Assembly: GCF_002532045.1 (NCBI RefSeq)
Contig: NZ_NWTG01000001.1
Coordinates: forward strand, 186,001 to 250,000
Direction: 5' to 3'
DNA from: Bradyrhizobium sp. C9
GTDB lineage: Bacteria; Pseudomonadota; Alphaproteobacteria; Rhizobiales; Xanthobacteraceae
DNA length: 64,000 nucleotides
Shown here: positions 8,549-17,172 of the stretch, one piece after another
Numbering within the stretch: position 1 is the stretch's first letter
How the letters are laid out: every line of letters starts with the position of its first letter
Made by a program: the position numbers and the translations under genes
Notes under the pieces: model-generated
Database searches by the model: none
Seen by the model: only the letters and a program-made list of their open reading frames with translations
What the model was told of the DNA's origin: nothing

Positions 8549-9808
8549 ATGAACATGATGACCGGCGTCTCGCCATGGGAGCGGCTGATCCGACCCGACC
8601 GGGTGCACGGATCGCTGTACACCGATCCTGATATCTTCGAGGCCGAGCTCAAGAACATCTGGTACCGAACCTGGGTTTATGTCGGGCACGAAAGTGAGGT
8701 GCCCAACGCCAACGACTACGTCGTCAAGTCGATCGGCCCGCAATCCGTGATCATGACGCGCGACGAGCAGGGCAAGGTCAATCTGCTGCTCAACCGCTGC
8801 TCGCATCGCGGCAACCAGGTCTGTTCGTTCGAGCGCGGCAGTGCGCGCTCATTCACCTGTCCGTTCCACTCCTGGACCTTTGCCAATGACGGCCGGCTGG
8901 TCGGCTACGCCTTCCCTGACGGCTACGAGGGACAGGACAAGGCGCAGCTGGCGCTCGGGCGCGTGACCCGCGTCGAGTCCTACCGCGGCTTCGTGTTCGG
9001 CTCGTTCGCGGCCGATGGCCCGACCCTGAGGGAACATCTCGGCGGCGCCGCCGAGACCATCGATCGGCTGGTGCGCACGTCGCCGGAGGGCGAGGTGGAG
9101 ATCACGGCAGGCTTCCTCAAGCACCGCGTCAAGGCGAACTGGAAGTTCATCCTGGAGAACGAGTGCGACGGCTATCACCCGGCCTTCGTGCACACCTCGA
9201 TCTTCGGCGTCGCCGACAGCATGATCGGCAAGCTCTATGGCGGCGCATCGACTGCGCTGACGCGCGATTACGGCAACGGCCATACCGAGATCGACCTGCG
9301 ACCCGAGTTCCGCAAGCGCGATGCGCCGATGAGCTGGTTCGGCACCAGCGAGGAACGGCTGCCCGACTACACCGCGCGGATGAAAGCCGCCTATGGCGAC
9401 ACCGCGGCGCGCGAGATCATGATCGACGGCACGCCGCATGTGATGATCTTCCCGAACCTGTTCATCGCCGAGATCCAGATGTTCGTGATCCAGCCGCTCG
9501 GCGTCGACGACAGCGTCCAGCATGTCACCGCGCTGCAATTCAAGGGCGCGCCCGATCTGAACCGAAGGCTGCGCCAGCAGACCATGGGCTCGGTCGGCCC
9601 GGCAGGCTTCCTGCTCGCGGATGATTCGGAAATGTACGAGCGCTGCCACCGCGGCGTGCTGGCACGCAATCCGGAATGGATCTTCCTCGGCCGCGGCGAG
9701 AAGCGCCAGCGGCAGGATGAACTCGGCTTCACGGTCGGCCACGTCACCGACGAGGTGCCGTCGCGCGGCATCTGGACCCATTATCGCAATCTGATGGAGC
9801 CCATCTGA
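8549..9808 (+). CDS. Rieske aromatic-ring-hydroxylating oxygenase, alpha subunit (419 aa)
   Basis: Catalytic large subunit of a two-component Rieske non-heme iron oxygenase. The Rieske [2Fe-2S] ligands are Cys84-X-His86 (CSHRGNQ) and Cys104-X2-His107 (CPFH). The mononuclear iron site is NECDGYHPAFVH with Asp207, His210 and His215. Length is normal for alpha subunits. ATG 8549 has a good ribosome site (GAGGGAGACGGAG). The beta subunit gene follows with TGATG overlap, so an alpha-beta oligomer is expected. No ferredoxin or reductase gene is present in the window, so electron supply must come from elsewhere. It likely dihydroxylates or hydroxylates a cyclic acid or CoA ester; the substrate is unknown. 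Confidence 0.94.
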   Translation: MNMMTGVSPWERLIRPDRVHGSLYTDPDIFEAELKNIWYRTWVYVGHESEVPNANDYVVKSIGPQSVIMTRDEQGKVNLLLNRCSHRGNQVCSFERGSARSFTCPFHSWTFANDGRLVGYAFPDGYEGQDKAQLALGRVTRVESYRGFVFGSFAADGPTLREHLGGAAETIDRLVRTSPEGEVEITAGFLKHRVKANWKFILENECDGYHPAFVHTSIFGVADSMIGKLYGGASTALTRDYGNGHTEIDLRPEFRKRDAPMSWFGTSEERLPDYTARMKAAYGDTAAREIMIDGTPHVMIFPNLFIAEIQMFVIQPLGVDDSVQHVTALQFKGAPDLNRRLRQQTMGSVGPAGFLLADDSEMYERCHRGVLARNPEWIFLGRGEKRQRQDELGFTVGHVTDEVPSRGIWTHYRNLMEPI

Positions 9809-10305
9809 TGCTGTCGCGCGAGAGCAGCGCCACATTGATGAGCGCCATCACCGCCTTCCTCTATCGCGAGGCGCGGTTGCAGGACGAGCATCAATACGAG
9901 GCCTGGGAAAAGCTCTGGACCGACGACGGCGTCTATTGGGTGCCGGCCAACGGGGCCGACATCGATCCGGAGCGGCAGATGTCGATCATCTACGACAACC
10001 GCTCGCGGATCGCGCTGCGCGTTCGGCAGCTGATGACCGGCAAGCACTTCACCCAGACGCCGCAGTCGAACCTGCGCCGGTTGATCTCCAACATCGAACT
10101 GATGGACGAGCAGCCGGACGATGGCGACATCGCGGTCGCCAGCAACAGCCTGATCTTCGAGTCCAGTCTGCGCGACGACACGCTGTGGGCGGCGCGCAAC
10201 GAATACCGGCTGCGCTATGTCGATGGTGAATTGCGGATGGCCAGCAAGAAGGTCATCCTCGTCAACAACGACAAGGCGATCTACACGCTCTCGTTCCTGG
10301 TTTAG
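9808..10305 (+). CDS. Ring-hydroxylating oxygenase, beta subunit (165 aa)
   Basis: Small structural subunit with the SnoaL/NTF2-like fold that packs against the alpha subunit. Typical features: ITAFLYREARLQDEHQYEAWEKLW at the N-terminus, DDGVYWVPA, IYDNRSRIALRVRQL, RRLISNIEL and YRLRYVDGELRMASKKVILVN at the end. Length matches benzoate/biphenyl-type beta subunits. The start codon shares one base with the alpha-subunit stop. It is followed within 13 bases by the crotonase gene. Confidence 0.93.
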   Translation: MLSRESSATLMSAITAFLYREARLQDEHQYEAWEKLWTDDGVYWVPANGADIDPERQMSIIYDNRSRIALRVRQLMTGKHFTQTPQSNLRRLISNIELMDEQPDDGDIAVASNSLIFESSLRDDTLWAARNEYRLRYVDGELRMASKKVILVNNDKAIYTLSFLV

Positions 10306-10318
10306 GGAAGGTTTCGCC

Positions 10319-11113
10319 ATGATCGACAAGGGCCCCGTTCTGCTTGACATCACCCACGGCATCGCGCGGCTGCGGCTCAACCGGCCCGATGCGGCCAACG
10401 GCATGAGCGCCGAGTTGCTGAGCGCGCTGTGCGACGCCATCATGGTCTGCCACGGCCATCCGGATCTGCGCGTCGTGCTGCTGAGCGGTGAGGGGACGAA
10501 TTTCTGCGCGGGCGGCGATGTTCGCGCCTTTGCCTCCAAGGGCGAGAAGCTGCCGGACTATATCCGCCAGGCCACCGCGTATCTTCAGAATGCGGTGACC
10601 GGATTGCTGCGGCTGGAAGCGCCCGTCATCGCCTCGGTGCAGGGCTTTGCGGCGGGCGGCGGCGGCTTCGGCCTGGTCTGCGCGTCCGACATCGTGATCG
10701 CGGCGGAATCGGCAAAGTTCCTCGCCGGCGCGACGCGGGTGGCGATGGCGCCGGATGCCGGCGTCTCGGTCACGCTGTCGCGGCTGGTCGGACTACGGCG
10801 CGCGATGTCGATCCTGCTGACCAACCCGGTGATCCCTGCTGCCGAAGCGTTGCAGATGGGCATCGTCACCAAGGTCGTGCCCGATGCCGAGCTCGCCGAT
10901 GTATCGCTCGCGCTGGCGCGCGAGCTCGCGGCCGGCGCGCCGAAGGCGCTGGCGGCGACCAAGCGGCTGGTCTGGGCCGGCACCGGCACCAGCATCGAGC
11001 AGTGCTTGTCGGAAGAGGCGCGCACCGTGGCCGAACTCTCGGGGATGGCCGATGCGCGCGAAGGGCTCGCCGCCGTGATCGAGCGGCGCAAGCCTGTGTT
11101 CACGGGGCACTAA
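10319..11113 (+). CDS. Enoyl-CoA hydratase/isomerase family protein (264 aa)
   Basis: Crotonase-fold enzyme acting on acyl-CoA. Oxyanion-hole segments are present (FCAGGDVRAF and QGFAAGGGGFGLVCASD). The two acidic residues of true enoyl-CoA hydratases are not in their usual positions: the segment after AAGGGG reads FGLV where hydratases have EL, and the LPE-type segment reads MAPDAG. This pattern resembles isomerases and PaaG-type members more than hydratases. ATG 10319 follows GGGAAGG. It lies in the Rieske operon, four bases before the SDR gene. It may isomerise a double bond or rearrange the oxygenated ring product. Confidence 0.88.
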   Translation: MIDKGPVLLDITHGIARLRLNRPDAANGMSAELLSALCDAIMVCHGHPDLRVVLLSGEGTNFCAGGDVRAFASKGEKLPDYIRQATAYLQNAVTGLLRLEAPVIASVQGFAAGGGGFGLVCASDIVIAAESAKFLAGATRVAMAPDAGVSVTLSRLVGLRRAMSILLTNPVIPAAEALQMGIVTKVVPDAELADVSLALARELAAGAPKALAATKRLVWAGTGTSIEQCLSEEARTVAELSGMADAREGLAAVIERRKPVFTGH

Positions 11114-11116
11114 AAC

Positions 11117-11869
11117 GTGGCTGGCACCTTGCCATTCGGACGTCTCGATGGCCGCCGCGCCTTCGTTTCCGGCGGCGCGCGGGGCATTGGGGCGGCGATC
11201 GTGCGCAGCTTTGCCGGAGCAGGTGCAAGGGTCGTGATCGCCGATCTCGATGTCGCGGCAGCATCCGAACTTGCGCGCGAGACGGGCGCCGGCGTCGCCG
11301 GGCTCGACGTCAGCGATGCCGCGGCCGTGCAGGCCGTGATGGCGCAGGACGGTCCGTTCGACATCGTCGTCAACAATGCCGGCGTCGATCAGCACGCCTT
11401 CTTCACCGACACGACGGCGGAAGATTGGGCCCGGCTGATTGCGGTCAATCTCACCTCGGTACTGGCCTGCACGCACGCGGCGCTGCCGGCGATGCAGGCG
11501 GCGCGGTTCGGCCGCATCATCAATGTGACCTCGGAGGCGGCGCGGCTCGGCTCCAAGGGCGGTGCGGTCTATTCCGCGGCCAAAGGCGGCGTGATCTCCT
11601 TTACCCGGAGCATCGCGCGGGAAAATGCGCGCTTTCGCATCACCGCGAATGCAATCGCGCCGGGACCGATCCGCACGCCGATGCTCGAGCAGGCGGTGGC
11701 AAAGGGCGGCGACAAGATCCTGCAGGCAATGACGGGCGCGACGCTGCTCGGCCGGCTCGGCGAGCCGGAGGAGGTTGCGGCCGCCGCGCTGTTTCTGGCC
11801 TCCGACCAGGCCGCCTACATCACCGGCGAGACGCTCGGCGTGTCCGGCGGCATGGGCATCGGCGGCTGA
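11117..11869 (+). CDS. Short-chain dehydrogenase/reductase (250 aa)
   Basis: Classical SDR using NAD(P). The cofactor glycine motif is GGARGIGAA (residues 19-27), with NNAGV at 86-90 and catalytic Ser139, Tyr152 and Lys156 (VTSE...VYSAAKGG). An Asp at the end of beta-strand 2 (IADLD) favours NAD. GTG 11117 is the likely start, three bases after the previous stop; no closer ATG fits. The stop overlaps the next ATG (TGATG). It probably oxidises a hydroxyacyl-CoA or a cis-diol formed by the Rieske enzyme. Confidence 0.9.
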   Translation: MAGTLPFGRLDGRRAFVSGGARGIGAAIVRSFAGAGARVVIADLDVAAASELARETGAGVAGLDVSDAAAVQAVMAQDGPFDIVVNNAGVDQHAFFTDTTAEDWARLIAVNLTSVLACTHAALPAMQAARFGRIINVTSEAARLGSKGGAVYSAAKGGVISFTRSIARENARFRITANAIAPGPIRTPMLEQAVAKGGDKILQAMTGATLLGRLGEPEEVAAAALFLASDQAAYITGETLGVSGGMGIGG

Positions 11870-12804
11870 TGGGTACCGCGGGCGACGATATTGCCATCAC
11901 ACCGGTCGATCGGGCCATCGAGCGCCTGCGTGCCATCTATCGCGGCTGGAGCCGCGACACATCGATGGCGCAGATGCGCAGCGATTGGGATGCGGCCTTT
12001 TCCGGCGGTTCGGCGCCGGTAACGATTGAGCCGGTCTCAGCCGGTGGCATCGACGGCGAATGGCTTGTGCCCTCGGATGCGCCGCGCCACAAGGCCATCC
12101 TTTACATTCATGGCGGCGGTTTCCGCATCGGCTCGGTCGCCTCGCATCGCGAGCTGGCCGCGCGGATTGCCGACGCATCCGGCTGCCGCCTGCTCTCGGT
12201 CAATTATCGCCTTGCGCCGGAGCATCGCTTTCCGGCTGCGCTCGATGATGCGCTGATTGCTTATCACTATCTGCGCGATCAGGGGCTGCGTCCTGCCGAT
12301 ATTGCCTTCGCAGGGGACTCTGCCGGCGGCAATCTCGTGCTCGCTGTGATGCTCGCGGCGAGAGATCGCGGCCTGCCGCTCCCCGCCGCCGGCGCGCTGA
12401 TGTCGCCCTGGACCGATCTCACCGCGAGCGGCGCGAGCTATCAGAGCCGGGCCGCGGTCGATCCAATCCACCAGCGTGCAATGATCCTGGCGCTCGCCAG
12501 GAACTATCTCGGCAAGGACGGTGACCCCCATGATCCGCTGGCCTCGCCGCTTTATGCCGATCTCGCCGGTCTGCCGCCGCTCCTTGTTCAGGCAGGTGAT
12601 CGCGAAACCGTGCGCGACGATTCAACCGAGCTTGCCGTGCGCGCCAAGGCCGCAGGCTGCGACGTCGAACTCCAGGTCTGGGACGGCATGATCCACGTCT
12701 TTCAGATGTTCCCCGAGATTCCGCAGGCGCGAGAGGCGATCGCATCCCTCGCGACTTTTCTGCGCAGCCATCTTCACATCGGCCATGAGAGGGCGCCACA
12801 ATGA
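11869..12804 (+). CDS. Alpha/beta hydrolase of the HSL (hormone-sensitive lipase) family (311 aa)
   Basis: Esterase or lactonase of family IV. The oxyanion motif is HGGG (residues 81-84), the nucleophile is Ser151 in GDSAGG, the acidic residue is probably Glu246 in GDRETVRDD and the catalytic His is His276 in MIHVF. The N-terminal cap helix region is present. The gene sits between the SDR (1-base overlap) and the acyl-CoA dehydrogenase (ATGA overlap), so it belongs to the same transcript. It may open a lactone or hydrolyse an ester or CoA ester intermediate. Confidence 0.9.
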   Translation: MGTAGDDIAITPVDRAIERLRAIYRGWSRDTSMAQMRSDWDAAFSGGSAPVTIEPVSAGGIDGEWLVPSDAPRHKAILYIHGGGFRIGSVASHRELAARIADASGCRLLSVNYRLAPEHRFPAALDDALIAYHYLRDQGLRPADIAFAGDSAGGNLVLAVMLAARDRGLPLPAAGALMSPWTDLTASGASYQSRAAVDPIHQRAMILALARNYLGKDGDPHDPLASPLYADLAGLPPLLVQAGDRETVRDDSTELAVRAKAAGCDVELQVWDGMIHVFQMFPEIPQAREAIASLATFLRSHLHIGHERAPQ

Positions 12805-13994
12805 ACGTCATGACCTCCGATCCGCGCCAGCTCTCTGAGACCGAGTTCCATTTCCCGGAGCCGCCCAATCTGCCCGAGGAGCTGCGCATGCTGCGCGAGC
12901 AGGTGCGCCGCTTCGTCGAGAAGGAAGTGGCGCCACATGCCGAGGCGTGGGAGCGCGACGGCAAGATCCCGCGCGAGATCTATCGCCGCATGGGCGCGCT
13001 CGGCTTCCTCGGCATGCGCCATGCGGCCGAGTATGGCGGCACCGACATGGGGCCGCTGGCCTCGATGGTATTCGCCGAGGAGCTCGGTCGCTCGAGTTTT
13101 GGCGGCTTCACCTCGTCGATCCTGGTTCATACCGACATGTCGGCGGTGCACATCAGCCTGCGCGGCACGCCGGAGCAGAAGCAGAAATATTTGCCTGCGA
13201 TCATCCGCGGCGAGACGGTCTGTTCGATCGCGGTGACCGAGCCCGATGCCGGTTCCGACGTCGCGGGCCTGAAGACGCGCGCGCGGCGCGACGGCGATCA
13301 TTGGGTGATCAACGGCGCAAAGATGTTCATCACCAACGCGGTCTATGGCGACATCCTGATCGTCGCCGCGCGCACCGACCCGCATGCCAAAGGCAGCCGC
13401 GGCATCTCGCTGTTCATCGTCGAGCGCAACACGCCCGGCATCACGGCAACCAAGCTCGACAAGCATGGCTGGCTTTGCTCGGACACCGCCGAGATCTCGT
13501 TTCAGGACGTGCGCGTGCCGGCGGCAAACCTGCTCGGCGAGGAGAACAAGGGTTTCTATGGCATCATGGAGACCTTCCAGAACGAGCGCATCTGCATCGG
13601 CGGCATCTGCGCCGGCGAGTCCGCCAAGGCGATCGAGCTGACGACGAATTATGTAAAGACGCGGCAGGCGTTCGGCGGTCCGCTCTGGAACCAGCAGGGC
13701 GTGCGGCTGAAGCTCGCCCAGCTCGCCGCGAAGGCGGCCGCGGCGCGGGCGCTGGCCTATCAGGCCGCTGAGCTTGCGACGGCGAGGCAGGAGTGTTTGC
13801 GCGAGGTCTCGATGGTGAAGGCACTGTCGCCTGAGGTGCTGCACGAGGTCGTGCATGGCTGCCTGCAACTGCATGGTGGCTCAGGCTTTATGCGCGGAAC
13901 GGCGATCGAGCGCATGGTGCGCGACGCACGCGTGCTGACGATCGGTGGCGGCGCCACCGAGGTGATGCTGGAAGAGGTCGCCAAGCGGATGTGA
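12801..13994 (+). CDS. Acyl-CoA dehydrogenase (397 aa)
   Basis: FAD-dependent alpha,beta-dehydrogenation of an acyl-CoA. The family signatures are clear: CSIAVTEPDAGSDVAGLKTRA, WVINGAKMFITNA, RQAFGGPLWNQQGVRLKLA, LHGGSGFMRGTAIERMVRDARVLTIGGG and a C-terminal TEVMLEEVAKRM carrying the likely catalytic base Glu387. It ends the rightward Rieske operon (8549-13994), coupled by ATGA to the esterase gene. Electrons would pass to ETF. It is followed by a palindromic repeat and a convergent gene. Confidence 0.94.
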   Translation: MNVMTSDPRQLSETEFHFPEPPNLPEELRMLREQVRRFVEKEVAPHAEAWERDGKIPREIYRRMGALGFLGMRHAAEYGGTDMGPLASMVFAEELGRSSFGGFTSSILVHTDMSAVHISLRGTPEQKQKYLPAIIRGETVCSIAVTEPDAGSDVAGLKTRARRDGDHWVINGAKMFITNAVYGDILIVAARTDPHAKGSRGISLFIVERNTPGITATKLDKHGWLCSDTAEISFQDVRVPAANLLGEENKGFYGIMETFQNERICIGGICAGESAKAIELTTNYVKTRQAFGGPLWNQQGVRLKLAQLAAKAAAARALAYQAAELATARQECLREVSMVKALSPEVLHEVVHGCLQLHGGSGFMRGTAIERMVRDARVLTIGGGATEVMLEEVAKRM

Positions 13995-14004
13995 TTCTTT
14001 CTTG

Positions 14005-14140
14005 CCTCGCCCCGCTTGCGGGGAGAGGTCGGATCGCATCGCAGATGCGATCCGGGTGAGGGGGTACCGGTCTATTTACGCACGCGGCTCGCGGAGAGAG
14101 CCCCTCACCCCAACCCTCTCCCCGTAAGAACGGGGCGAGG
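14005..14140. repeat. Compound palindromic intergenic repeat
   Basis: Two hairpins (CCCCG-CTTG-CGGGG near 14010-14023 and CCCCG-TAAGAA-CGGGG near 14120-14135) also pair with each other as outer arms CCTCGCCCCG and CGGGGCGAGG. The space between the convergent acyl-CoA dehydrogenase and oxidoreductase genes is nearly all repeat, so it may also terminate both transcripts. A related short hairpin occurs at 49274-49297. Confidence 0.7.
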
Positions 14141-14164
14141 GAGCGCATGTCCGTCGCGACAACC

Positions 14165-14926
14165 TTACTTTGCGTCGTTCGACGAGGTTGCTGGCTTGCC
14201 CTGCCCAACCGTCTGCGCCGCGATCCCCGGCTTCAGCCGCCAGTCCTCGCCGAAATCCGCGAGCGGATGGAAGAACAACGGCTCGGTGGTTTCGAGCTGC
14301 CGTAACCTCCGAGCATAGTCGTCGAGGTAGCGATGCCGCGTCGCCTCGTCGACAAAGTTCACCGAATACGAGACGAAGGGCGGCAGCACTTTGCAGCCGG
14401 CATAGGCCAGGGTGCCATTCTGGATCGGCCACAGCACCACGTCGAGCGCGCCGACCAGCCCGTCGGGCGCGCACATTCCGGGGTAGGCGGCGGTCGAGGT
14501 CACGACCATGGACCGGCGGCCGGCGAGGCCGCCGGTGTCGTAACGGCGACCGGCGCCATAGACCGCGCCGTTGACGAACACGCGGTCGATCCAGCCCTTC
14601 ATGATGGCGGGAACAGAGAACCACCACAGCGGAAACTGCAAGATCAGGAGGTCGCACCACAGCAGCTTCTCGATCTCGGCGGCGATGTCGCCGCTGAGCG
14701 CCCCCTGTTGCAGATTGTATTTCTGCTCGCGGTCATACTGCAGCCGGTCGGGAAACCGCCGCTCGCCAAAGTCTTCGGCGGTCGCTACCGGGTTGAAGCG
14801 CATGGCGTAGAGATCGGAGATCCTGACCGTGTGCCCGAGCGCGGTCAGCTCCGCTACCGACCGCGCCAGCAGCGCAGCATTGAACGACTGCGCCTCCTGA
14901 TGGGCAAAGACGATCAGGACATTCAT
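14165..14926 (-). CDS. NAD(P)H oxidoreductase, flavodoxin-2 fold (253 aa)
   Basis: Quinone reductase or Kef-ancillary-type flavoprotein. It begins MNVLIVFAHQEAQSFNAAL (FMN/FAD phosphate site) and contains LLILQFPLWWFSVPAIMKGWIDRVF and GRRSMVVTSTAAYP. The tail is longer than the core fold and polar. The start lies four bases after the stop of the binding-protein gene, so it is the last gene of the long leftward operon starting at 22937. It may reduce a quinone or other oxidised product formed during catabolism. Confidence 0.88.
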   Translation of the reverse strand: MNVLIVFAHQEAQSFNAALLARSVAELTALGHTVRISDLYAMRFNPVATAEDFGERRFPDRLQYDREQKYNLQQGALSGDIAAEIEKLLWCDLLILQFPLWWFSVPAIMKGWIDRVFVNGAVYGAGRRYDTGGLAGRRSMVVTSTAAYPGMCAPDGLVGALDVVLWPIQNGTLAYAGCKVLPPFVSYSVNFVDEATRHRYLDDYARRLRQLETTEPLFFHPLADFGEDWRLKPGIAAQTVGQGKPATSSNDAK

Positions 14927-14930
14927 CGTT

Positions 14931-16091
14931 CTAGTTCACCGGCTTGAAGCTGAGCGTCGCCGTATCGGCCTGCATGATCTGCAGCTTCTGGTTGGAGAAG
15001 CGGACGCCGGGGCCGAAGCTGATCGGCGCCATCACGCCGGTCTCGACATTCCTGGTCTTCTCCAGCTCCGAGATGGTGCAGGCCCAGGTCGGTTGCTTGC
15101 CGCAACGCTCGATCGCTGCGATCAGGACCTTCGCGGCGGCATAGCCGGTCATGGTGTAGCGGTTGATGCCCTTGAATTCGGCCTCCGACACCAGCGGCAT
15201 GGCCTTCTCGAGGAACGCCTTGCCGGCCGCGCCCGCGAACGGCTCGACATAGTCGACCGCATAGATGCCGTCGCCGGCCGGACCCATCAGCTTCAGCACC
15301 GGTTCGATGCGGCCAGGCCAGAAGATGCCGGTCACCGGTTTGATGCCGAGCTTCTCGAGCTCCTTCATCATCGCAATGTTTTCGCCGATGATGCCGCCGG
15401 CCAGGAACACCTCGGCGCCGGAATCCTTCAGCTGCAGCATGTCGGACGAGAAGTCCTGCTGGCCCTTCTTGTAATTGCCGCTGTAGACGACGTTCAGTTT
15501 CTTGGCCTTGACCACCGAGTCGAAGCCGTCGCGCACGGTGATGCCGTAATCGTCGTCCTGGGTGATCAGGCCCCATTTCTTGCCGGGGTTCTTGTCGGCC
15601 AGGAAGTTGACGAGGTGGATGATGCCTTCCTCGTAGGATTGGCCGACCACGAACACGTTCTTGCGCGGCGGCTCCCACAGGAACTTGACCGGCGCGACGT
15701 CGATCACGGTCGGGATGCCGGATTTTTCTATCACCGGCATGACCGCGATCGACTGGCCCGAGCCGGAGATGCCGATCATCGCGAATACCTTGTCGACGTC
15801 GATCACCTTCTTGACGCCCTGGATGGTGCGCGCGGTGACGTAACCGTCGTCCTCCAGTACATACTTGATCTTGCGGCCGTTGATGCCGCCGGCGGCATTG
15901 GCCTCGGCGATCGCGATCTTGTGGCCGATCGAGGCCGCGACACCGAGCAGCGCCGGCGGGCCGGTCAGGGGCTCGACGTCGCCGATCAGGATCTCGGTGT
16001 CGGTGATACCGGGGTCGGCGGCAGCAGCGGGGCCGATGGCAAGGCAGGCCGTGGAAAGCAGCAGCGAGGCCGCCGCCAGATGTCTGATCAT
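14931..16091 (-). CDS. Branched-chain-type ABC transporter substrate-binding protein (386 aa)
   Basis: Periplasmic binding protein with signal peptide LAAASLLLSTACLAIGPAAAA. The mature start is DPGITDTEILIGDVEPLTGPPALLG, with AEANAAGGINGRKIKYVLEDDGY. It is encoded 34 bases after LivM, in one operon with LivH, LivM, LivG, LivF and a CoA ligase. ATG 16091 follows GAGGAGGAG. It differs clearly from the paralogous pair at 3808 and 30307, so it is probably the dedicated ligand receptor of this permease. Confidence 0.92.
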   Translation of the reverse strand: MIRHLAAASLLLSTACLAIGPAAAADPGITDTEILIGDVEPLTGPPALLGVAASIGHKIAIAEANAAGGINGRKIKYVLEDDGYVTARTIQGVKKVIDVDKVFAMIGISGSGQSIAVMPVIEKSGIPTVIDVAPVKFLWEPPRKNVFVVGQSYEEGIIHLVNFLADKNPGKKWGLITQDDDYGITVRDGFDSVVKAKKLNVVYSGNYKKGQQDFSSDMLQLKDSGAEVFLAGGIIGENIAMMKELEKLGIKPVTGIFWPGRIEPVLKLMGPAGDGIYAVDYVEPFAGAAGKAFLEKAMPLVSEAEFKGINRYTMTGYAAAKVLIAAIERCGKQPTWACTISELEKTRNVETGVMAPISFGPGVRFSNQKLQIMQADTATLSFKPVN

Positions 16092-16125
16092 TGTCTCCTC
16101 CTCTTGGTGTTATGTCTTTTTTTGG

Positions 16126-17172
16126 TTAGTAGCGCAGCGGCCAGTGCACCCAGGTGCGCTTGATGTCGTGCCAGGCACCGACCAGCCCTCTCGGCTGGAA
16201 GCGCAGGAACAGGATGATGACGAGGCCGTAGAGCATGCTCTTCAGCTCCTGCGCACCGGTCGTAAATGTCGCGTCCATCTGCGCGCTGAACAGGCTGAAG
16301 ACCAGCCTTGTCGCCTCCGGCAGCAGTACGATCAGGACGGTGCCGAGCACGGCGCCGAGCGCCGAGCCGAGGCCGCCGACGATCAGGATCGCCAGCGCCT
16401 CGATCGACAGCAGGAACGGGAAGCCCTCGACGCTGACGAAGGAGAGATAGATGCCGTAAAGCGCGCCGGCGATGCCGGTGATGAAGGCCGAGGTGACGAA
16501 GGCGAACAGCTTGTACGCGTGCAGGTTGATCCCCATCACGCGGGCCGCGGTGTCGTTGTCGCGGATCGCGACGAAGGCGCGGCCGACCCGGCTGCGGCGG
16601 ATGTTGAGGGTGGCGAACAGCGTCGAGGCTGCGAAGGCGAGGCAGAGATAGGTGAAGGCCGCATCGCCGTCGAAGCTGATGCCGAGGATCTCCGGCCGCT
16701 GCACCTGGATGCCGCGGGCGCCGTTGGTCAGCCAGCGCATCTCCAGGATTACGGTGTTGATGATGAAGGAGAAGGCGAGCGTGGTGATGGCGAGATAGAG
16801 CCCCTTGAGCCGCAACGACGGCGCGCCGACGATCAGGCTCGCCAGCGCCGGTACGATCCCGGCACCAAGGAAACCGACCAACGGCGGCATGTGGTACTTC
16901 GAGACCAGCACCGCGTAAGCATACGCGCCGGTAACGAGGAAGCCGACATGGCCGAGGGAGATCAGGCCGGTGTAGCCGGTCAGGATATTGAGCCCGAGCG
17001 CGCCTGTCACCGTGATCAGGATGATCATCAGGAACGACAGCGCGTATGAGTTCAGAAGCCAGGGTGCAGCGATCAGCGCCAGCAGCAGCACGGCCGACCA
17101 GAGCCACACCGGCGGGGAATCGATCAGCGCGACCAACTCGCCATAGCTCTGCTTGTAATCGCCCGTGCGCAT
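16126..17172 (-). CDS. LivM-type ABC transporter permease (348 aa)
   Basis: Inner-membrane permease of the branched-chain/hydrophobic-ligand uptake family, with about eight to ten hydrophobic segments. Family marks are LNILTGYTGLISLGHVGFLVTGAYAYA, SLRLKGLYLAITTLAFSFI, the cytoplasmic loop RRSRVGRAFVAIRDNDTAARVMGIN and GGLGSALGAVLGT. The start shares one base with the LivH stop. It forms the heterodimeric channel with LivH. In this context the ligand is probably an aromatic or fatty acid rather than an amino acid. Confidence 0.93.
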   Translation of the reverse strand: MRTGDYKQSYGELVALIDSPPVWLWSAVLLLALIAAPWLLNSYALSFLMIILITVTGALGLNILTGYTGLISLGHVGFLVTGAYAYAVLVSKYHMPPLVGFLGAGIVPALASLIVGAPSLRLKGLYLAITTLAFSFIINTVILEMRWLTNGARGIQVQRPEILGISFDGDAAFTYLCLAFAASTLFATLNIRRSRVGRAFVAIRDNDTAARVMGINLHAYKLFAFVTSAFITGIAGALYGIYLSFVSVEGFPFLLSIEALAILIVGGLGSALGAVLGTVLIVLLPEATRLVFSLFSAQMDATFTTGAQELKSMLYGLVIILFLRFQPRGLVGAWHDIKRTWVHWPLRY

